A stretch of 64,000 bases of DNA from Castanea sativa (lineage: Eukaryota; Streptophyta; Magnoliopsida; Fagales; Fagaceae). A program made the translations under genes and the position numbers. The stretch covers positions 85,442,001 through 85,506,000 of the forward strand of contig NC_134013.1 in assembly GCF_040712315.1 (NCBI RefSeq), given 5' to 3'. This document shows, in pieces, positions 58,153 through 64,000 of the stretch (position 1 is the first letter of the stretch; the number at the start of each line of letters is the position of its first letter). The notes below the pieces were generated by a model. That model made no database searches. It had not been told where the DNA came from and was given only the letters and a program-made list of their open reading frames with translations.

Positions 58153-61100
58153 TTAATAATAATACCTTCGAAGGTTATTTACATTCCATGGGCGTGGTAT
58201 AATTCTTTCATCTAGGTCGGCTAGCCGATATGACCCTATGCCCGCTACGGAAACAATGCGATAGGGGCCTTCCCAGTTTGGTCCTAACTTACCCCAAGCT
58301 GGGTTCTTAGAAGTGCCCACAACTTTTCTTAGTACAAGATCCCCAGGTGCGAGTGGCCTTAGCTTCACGTGGGCGTCATATCCCCGTTTAAGCTTCTGTT
58401 GATAATAAGCCATTTGGACCATAGCTGCCTCACGTCGTTCCTCAAGTAAATCAAGGCTTTCTCCAGGAGGCCGTCGTTATTCTCTAGGCTAAAAGAACTC
58501 ATCTTCAGGGTGGGAAAACCAGATTCCAGAGGTATCACCGCCTCGGCTCCATAAGTCATAGAGAATGGCGTTTCTCCCGTGGACTTGCGCGGTGTAGTCC
58601 GATACGTCCACAGAACATGTGGGAGCTTTTCTACCCATCTGCCCTTCGCATCGTCCAACCTTTTCTTCAGCCCACTGACTATGACCTTGTTAACGGCCTC
58701 GGCTTGCCCATTTCCCTAAGGATAAGCTGGGGTGGAGTATCTATTTATGATGCCCATATCACCACAATATTTTCTAAAAGCCTTGCTGTCGAATTGAACG
58801 CCATTGTCTGAGATAAGTGTGTGTGGTATATCGAATCTAGTGACGATGTTTTTCCAGAAAAACTTCTTGGAATCAACATCTCTGATATTTGCTAAGGGCT
58901 CGGCCTCAACCCATTTAGTGAAATAGTCTGTCCCCACGAGAAGCCATCTTTTGTTTCTTGCAGCCCTCGGAAATGGCCCCACTATGTCCAATCCCCATTG
59001 TGCAAAAGGCCAAGGACTGGAGAGAGGGTTGAGAGCCCTTCCAGGTTGATGAATATTAGGGGCGAACCTCTGGCATTGATCACACTTTCGAGCATAGTCC
59101 TGAGCCTCCCTCTGCATATTGGGCCACCAATAACCCTGAGTCAGAGCTCTGTGGGCTAAGGACCTTCCCCCGGTGTGGCTCCCACAAATCCCTTCATGCA
59201 GTTCTTCCAGAAGTGCCTCCGTTGATTCAGGATGCACACACAACAAGTATGGTCCTGAGAAGGACCGTTTATATAGTTTCTGGTCCTCGGACAACCAGAA
59301 ACGTGGCGCCTTTCGACGTATCTTATCTGCTTCAGATTTTTCCTGAGGAAGGATGTCATTCTTAAGAAAAGATATAACCGGGTCAATCCAACTAGGTCCA
59401 GGCCTTATCAGATGAATGCGAACTGCGCTAACAATGGTAAGAGTTGGCTCTAGCAAATCCTCCACGAGGATAATCCTGGGCAAACCCTGAGCCGAGGACG
59501 TCGCTAACGTAGCCAAAGAATCTGCATGGGTGTTTCCACTCCTAGAAATGTGAGCTAAGACGAAGGAGTCAAATTCAGCTTGCTGACGCTTGACCTGGGC
59601 CAAATATTCCTGCATTCTGGGGTCTCTAGCCTCCATGGTCCCCATGACTTGGCCGACCACTAACTGAGAGTCTGAGAACACATGGATTTCCTTTCCACCC
59701 ATCCTACGTACCATCTTCATGCCCACCAAGACTGCTTCATACTCGGCCTCATTATTAGTAGCCGAGAACACCAATCTCAAAGATTTTTCGAAGACAATCC
59801 CCTCAGGGGACATTAGGACAAGTCCAACACCAGACCCTCTCTGATTAGCTGCCCCATCCACATACACTTTCCAAGTCGGAGGTACTGCGGCTGTGATCAC
59901 ACCAACTGATTTTTCATCCATGCGCGCCTCTTTCAGAGTTTCTTTTAGCAATGGTTCGGTAAACTCTGCCACCAAGTCAGCGAGGACCTGCCCCTTCATC
60001 GAGGTGTGAGGCCTGTATTTAACGTCAAAAGCTCCTAAAATGGTTCCCCACTTTGCCACCCTACCAGAGTAATCGGCGCTGCGTAACACCGCCTTGAGAG
60101 GCAATTGGGTCAGAACCACCACAGTGTGAGACTGGAGATAATGAGGAAGCTTGCGCGTGGCATGAACTATGGCCAGAAGTGCTTTCTCCAAGAGTAGATA
60201 GCGCATCTCGGCCTCATTCAAAGACTTACTAACGTAATAGACCGGTCTTTGCACCCCGCTTTCATTCCTTATAAGGACCAGGCTGACCGCGTGGACGGCC
60301 ACTGCCAGATAAGCAAACAAGACCTCGTCCGCCTCGGGGCTAGACAAAATGGGTGGCCGAGAAAGATATTGCTTAAGCTGTTGAAAAGCTAACACGTAGT
60401 CCTCGGTCCATTGAAACCCTTTCCACTTATTCAACAATTGGAAGAAAGGACGGCATTGGTCAGCTGACCGAGAGATAAACCTATTTAATGCAACAATCAT
60501 TCCGGTCAATTTCTGGATCTCTTTTGGGTTCCGAGGCGGCTGCAAATCCTGAATAGCCTTGACCTGCGCTGGGTTCACCTCTATGCCTCTGTGAGTAATC
60601 ATATACCCCAGGAACTTTCCAGATCTCACGCCAAAAGAGCACTTTGAGGCGTTAAGGCGCAACTTGTACTTTCTTAGCACCTGGAAGGTGTCGGCTAGAT
60701 CTTTGACATGTGAAGGTATTGTTTTGCTCTTCACCACCATATCATCTACATATACCTCAATGGTCTTCCCTAGTTGCTGTTCAAACATTCTGGTCATCAT
60801 TCTTTGGTAGGTAGCCCCAGCATTCTTCAATCCAAATGGCATGACCTTATAGTGGTAGTTCCCTGTTGGAGTAATGAAAGTAGTCTTCTCCTGATCCTCC
60901 AATGCTAATGGAATTTGATGGTAAGCCTGGAAGGCATCCAAAAAACTCATTCGAGGATGTCCGACAGTAGCATCCACCAGTTGATCAATACGCGGCATTG
61001 GGAACGAATCCTTGGGGCAGGCCTTGTTCAAATTTGTGAAGTCCACACACACTCTCCACGTTCCATTCTTTTTTTTAACCACAACCGTATGCGCCAACCA

Positions 61101-61466
61101 TTCGGGGTAGAAAACTTCTTTAATAGCCCCAGCCCTCTTGAGTTTGAGCACCTCTTCCTTCACAGCCTCAGAATGTTCTTTGGAAGAACGCCGAGGTGGC
61201 TGCCTTCTCGGAATAATGGTAGGGTTGACGTTTAAACGATGACAAATGAAGCTCGGATCTACTCTTGGAGCCTCATAAGGGTCCCACGCAAAAACATCAA
61301 TACTGTCCTTCAGAAATTTCAACAACTCCATCTTCTCTTGGTGTGGCAAACATATGCCAACTTGGAAGAACCTCTCTGGGTCATCTGCTATTAAAAACTT
61401 CTCTAACTCCTCACAAACAGCCTCCTCTCCTGTCACCGCTCCAAGTGCATCCGGAGCTGTTAATTG
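58153..61466 (-). pseudogene. pol: pol: reverse transcriptase, two RNase H domains, integrase
   Basis: In order on the - strand: RT with KKKNGTWRVCVDFTNLN and the catalytic YVDDMVVKS; the first RNase H (VYYVSKSLNEAEMRY); a second RNase H (KVYVDGAANQRGSGVG, with NNEAEYEA and FSDSQLV), the extra domain typical of Tat elements; the integrase zinc finger (HEGICGSHTGG...CDQC) and DDE core (GLDIVGPFP, ISDNGVQFD). A TAG at 58716-58718, where GNGQAEA should follow, removes the third catalytic Glu and the C-terminal domain. Homology resumes beyond it, then shifts frame near 58460 before ending at 58153 (NVNNLRRYYY). A further in-frame TAG at 61467 separates protease and RT. Not autonomous as it stands. 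Confidence 0.9.
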
Positions 61467-62162
61467 CTATGACTCTTGGATGGGCAAAGCTGATGACTTG
61501 GCTTCTGTCTGATGAAGCACTGCGGCCGATATGCATTGCCTGGCCACCAATTGGCTGCCGAGGATTTCCTCAACATATTCCCCAGAGGGGAACTTAACTT
61601 TAACATGTAAGGTAGATGAGACGGCTCCCAGAGCGTGTAGCCATGGCTTGGCGAGGATGGCTGTATATGGGGAGTACGCGTCGACCACAATGAAATCCAC
61701 CTCAACTGTTTCTGAGCCTGATTGAACGGGCAAACGAATCTGTCCCTTCGGCACAATGGCTCTTCCTTCGAAGCTTATGAGTGGCGAGTCATAAGGAGTG
61801 AGATCTTCTAGCTTTAACCTTAGCCCCTTAAATAAATCAGGGTACATGATATCTGCACCGCTGCCCTGATCAATCATCACTCTCTTCACATCATAACTCC
61901 CTATCCTAAGAGTAATTACAAGAGCATCGTCATGAGGTTGGATAGTACCAACCTTATCCTCCTCCGAAAATCCCAAGACGGGTAAAGTCACCTTCAACCT
62001 CTTCGGCCTGCAGCCTGCCTCCTCAGCCTGAGAATGGGAAACCGCCATCACCCTAGTGGGACCTGAGCTAGTCTTGCCAGGTGCAGCGAAAATAACGTTA
62101 ATTGTTCCCAATGCCGGCCGAGATGGATTATTCTTCTGATTGTTCGAGCTAGATTGGCTGCC
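61467..62162 (-). pseudogene. Retrotransposon aspartic protease region
   Basis: The frame contains VMIDQGSGADIMYPDLF, the retropepsin-type active-site segment (the usual plant form is D-x-G-S-S-A-D), and LAKPWLHALGAVSSTLHVKV further on. It is in the same frame as pol but closed by TAG at 61467 and cut off from the gag end by TAG at 62163-62165. Confidence 0.85.
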
Positions 62163-63478
62163 CTATCCACCAGGTTGACACAAGTGCTGCTTTAGTTTTC
62201 CTTCACTGACCAGTTGCTCCAAGTGGTTCCAAAGGGTCTGACAGTTCTCGGTAGTGTGGCCCACGTCCTGATGGTACTGACAAAAGAGGTTCTGATTCCT
62301 CTTCGCAGGGTCTCCTGCCATCTTACTAGGCCAACTGAAGAAGGGCTCCTTACGAACTTTCTCCAGTAATTGGTGCACTGGTTCTCGAAACACAGTGTTC
62401 ACGCCTGAGTTGCTGCCGAGCCGGATTGACCACTATAATCTCTCCTCGGCTTGTTGTTGTGGTACCTGTCCGACCTGAAATCCCTTCTCTCCTGCGAGAT
62501 AACCTTCTCCTTACCCTTTCCTTGCTGCTGGTCTTCCTCCACTCTCTTGTACTCGTCAATACGGTCCATGAGGCGACGTACGCTGCGGACAGGCTTTTTA
62601 GTCAAAGTCTTTCTCAAGTCATGATCAGTAGGAAGACCTACCTTAAAAGTATTGAGCGCCACCTCATCAAAGTCACCATCTATTTCATTAAACATTTCCC
62701 AGTATCGGTCAGAATATGCTTTCAACGTCTCCCCTTCCCTCATGGTCATGGATAGCAGTGAGTCCAATGGCCGAGGTACTCTGCTACATGTAATGAACCG
62801 CGAAGCGAATGCTCTAGTGAGCTCCCCAAACGAACCTATAGACCCCAATTTAAGGCCGTTGAACCACCTCATAGCAACAAGTCCCAAGCTAGAGGGGAAA
62901 ACTTTACACATCAGGGTCTCGATGTGAGAGTGCACCGCCATCCTCTGGTTAAAGTGACTCACGTGCTCCACCGGATCAGTCCGGCCATTGTAGATGGTAA
63001 AGGTGGGCTGGGTAAACCTCCTAGGAAGCCTCATTTTCTCAATCCTCCGTGAAAACGGAGATTTGGAGAGTTGATGCAACGCCCGACTCATGGCATCGTT
63101 CCCTAAGCCCCTAGAAGGAAGCTTCTTGCGTCTGCGAGATGGCTGATTGTCCTCCTCACCAGAGGACATTACACTGGGGGGTGAGCATGACCTTGAGCTG
63201 TAGCTACCTCCCCAGACCTCCTCTGAGGAAGGATTAGATGAGGACGGCGAAGACCTACGTCTGGCGCGGCGTAGCTTCCTCTTCAAACGATTAATCTCCT
63301 TCTGCATGGCTTTAGCACCATCCTCATAGGTGGTACTACCCCCACCATGAGTATGGCTAGCCCCGGGGTATTCCGTATGGACACTTCCCTCACGATCCCT
63401 TCGACGCTCAAGACGCTCGAAAAGATCCTCCGGTTGTGATCCCTGTGACTCTGCATGGTGAGAACCCAGGCCTGCCAT
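62163..63478 (-). pseudogene. gag: gag, with C-terminal frameshift
   Basis: Starts at 63478 (MAGLGSHHAESQGS), 359 codons to a TGA at 62399. It includes an Arg/Ser-rich N-terminal half and the retrotransposon gag core (MRLPRRFTQPTFTIYNG..., ALHQLSKSPFSRRIEKM). The gag end continues in another frame from about 62402 (NTVFREPVHQLLEKVRKEPF) with the zinc-knuckle-like CQYHQDVGHTTENC and closes at TAG 62163. A single-base loss near 62400 explains the frame change. It would form the capsid-like particle; this copy is broken. Confidence 0.88.
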
Positions 63479-63507
63479 AGTATCCCAACTCCGTCTAGAC
63501 TAGATTT

Positions 63508-63523
63508 CCCACAGATGGCGCCA
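63508..63523 (-). promoter_or_regulatory. Primer-binding site region
   Basis: On the - strand, two bases after the 5' LTR, the sequence is TGGCGCCATCTGTGGG. TGG matches the complement of a tRNA CCA end, and TGGCGCC is common among plant gypsy elements. Which tRNA primes it I cannot say. Confidence 0.65.
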
Positions 63524-63525
63524 AT

Positions 63526-64000
63526 TGTAAGTACACAATTGCACCTGGACCTAAAGACAATTACGGGCTCAGGCCCAATGAGCCTTAAACAATAAAATTT
63601 GTAGAGTGTGGGCTTGAAACCTAGGTTAGAGGTACTGAGAACTTGATAACAGGCTAAAAGTTACAAACACTTGCAAATAACAAATGATAATTGCAAATAG
63701 ACCTCCGAGGATGTAAGCCGAGGACTACTTCTGTATTATTTCTCTTTCTCTCTTAGAAGTTACAATTCTTAATTTCTTTCTTTGTTACCGACTCCCCTCT
63801 TTCTCTGGCGTTCATCCCCCTTAAATACTTCTTTTTCTGATGCTTTATCCACGTGTTACTCCAACCCCCTCCCCCCTAAATATTTCTTTTCTTAGTACCT
63901 TTGAATAGTGACCAAAAGTTTCAGTTCTACTGTTCAGGGGTCACTTCCCCATTAATGCGGCCAGGGAGGTAGGTGCAGAGTCTTTAATGTGGTGGTGACA
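63526..64000 (-). repeat. 5' LTR of the Tat element (partial)
   Basis: Matches 53367-53841 with about 19 differences and is cut by the window end. Confidence 0.93.

Larger units (their letters stand above)
53367..64000 (-). mobile_element. Tat-lineage Ty3/gypsy LTR retrotransposon (5' LTR cut by window end)
   Basis: Order on the - strand: 5' LTR (63526 to beyond 64000), primer-binding region, gag, protease, RT, RNase H, a second RNase H, integrase, a ~150-bp tandem repeat, an antisense extra gene, 3' LTR (53367-54122). The duplicated RNase H and the extra gene between integrase and 3' LTR are hallmarks of the Tat lineage. The two LTRs differ at about 19 of the ~475 bases visible in both (by eye, about 96% identity), so insertion is fairly recent, yet the coding part already has several stops and frameshifts. 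The 5 bases left of the element are AATAC; the matching right flank is outside the window. Confidence 0.92.

Overview
The window is nuclear DNA of a flowering plant, most likely a woody eudicot. The sequence is AT-rich with GT-AG introns, plant-specific gene families (CBP60, XTH) and several plant transposon types. I cannot name the species; a Fagales-like tree is a guess.

Left edge (1-2.3 kb): the last two coding exons of a calmodulin-binding protein 60 (CBP60) gene on the + strand. Its start lies left of the window.

Centre (4.4-53 kb): a tandem array of xyloglucan endotransglucosylase/hydrolase (XTH) genes, all on the - strand, each with three exons. I resolve seven near-complete loci, XTH-1 to XTH-7 by position, plus a 3'-end relic at 42.6 kb. 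They form two subfamilies: XTH-1 to XTH-4 (10.7-33.7 kb, proteins ending ECSA) and XTH-5 to XTH-7 (37.3-48.2 kb, ending ECTTS). Six are intact, at 291-293 residues. XTH-4 carries a one-base deletion in exon 2. XTH-3 is a mosaic of XTH-2-like and XTH-4-like sequence. A conserved promoter block lies 100-250 bp upstream of each gene. Orphan upstream blocks at 4.5 and 27.9 kb record gene copies lost by unequal exchange. The products would remodel xyloglucan in the cell wall.

Between the genes of the first subfamily, the duplicated unit carries an unusual conserved element in three copies (5.06, 22.39 and 29.28 kb). It has a TATA box, then a GC-rich hairpin where a transcript would begin, then a site resembling the miR159/miR319 target with extra bases at its centre, then a palindrome. 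It looks like a candidate non-coding transcript with target-mimic-like architecture, and is the most interesting unexplained feature here.

Transposons interrupt the array: four solo LTRs (three with exact 5-bp target duplications and one with a near-consensus end), a Helitron with a hAT-like element inside it, further hAT-type elements, two PIF/Harbinger-type elements, several SINEs, MITEs and a Ty1/copia scrap. Because the array is duplicated, paralogous empty sites confirm several insertions from within the window.

Right edge (53.4-64 kb): one Tat-lineage Ty3/gypsy retrotransposon on the - strand. It has gag, protease, reverse transcriptase, two RNase H domains and integrase, an antisense extra gene on the + strand, and an internal tandem repeat. 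Its reading frames are broken by several stops and frameshifts. The second LTR runs off the window.
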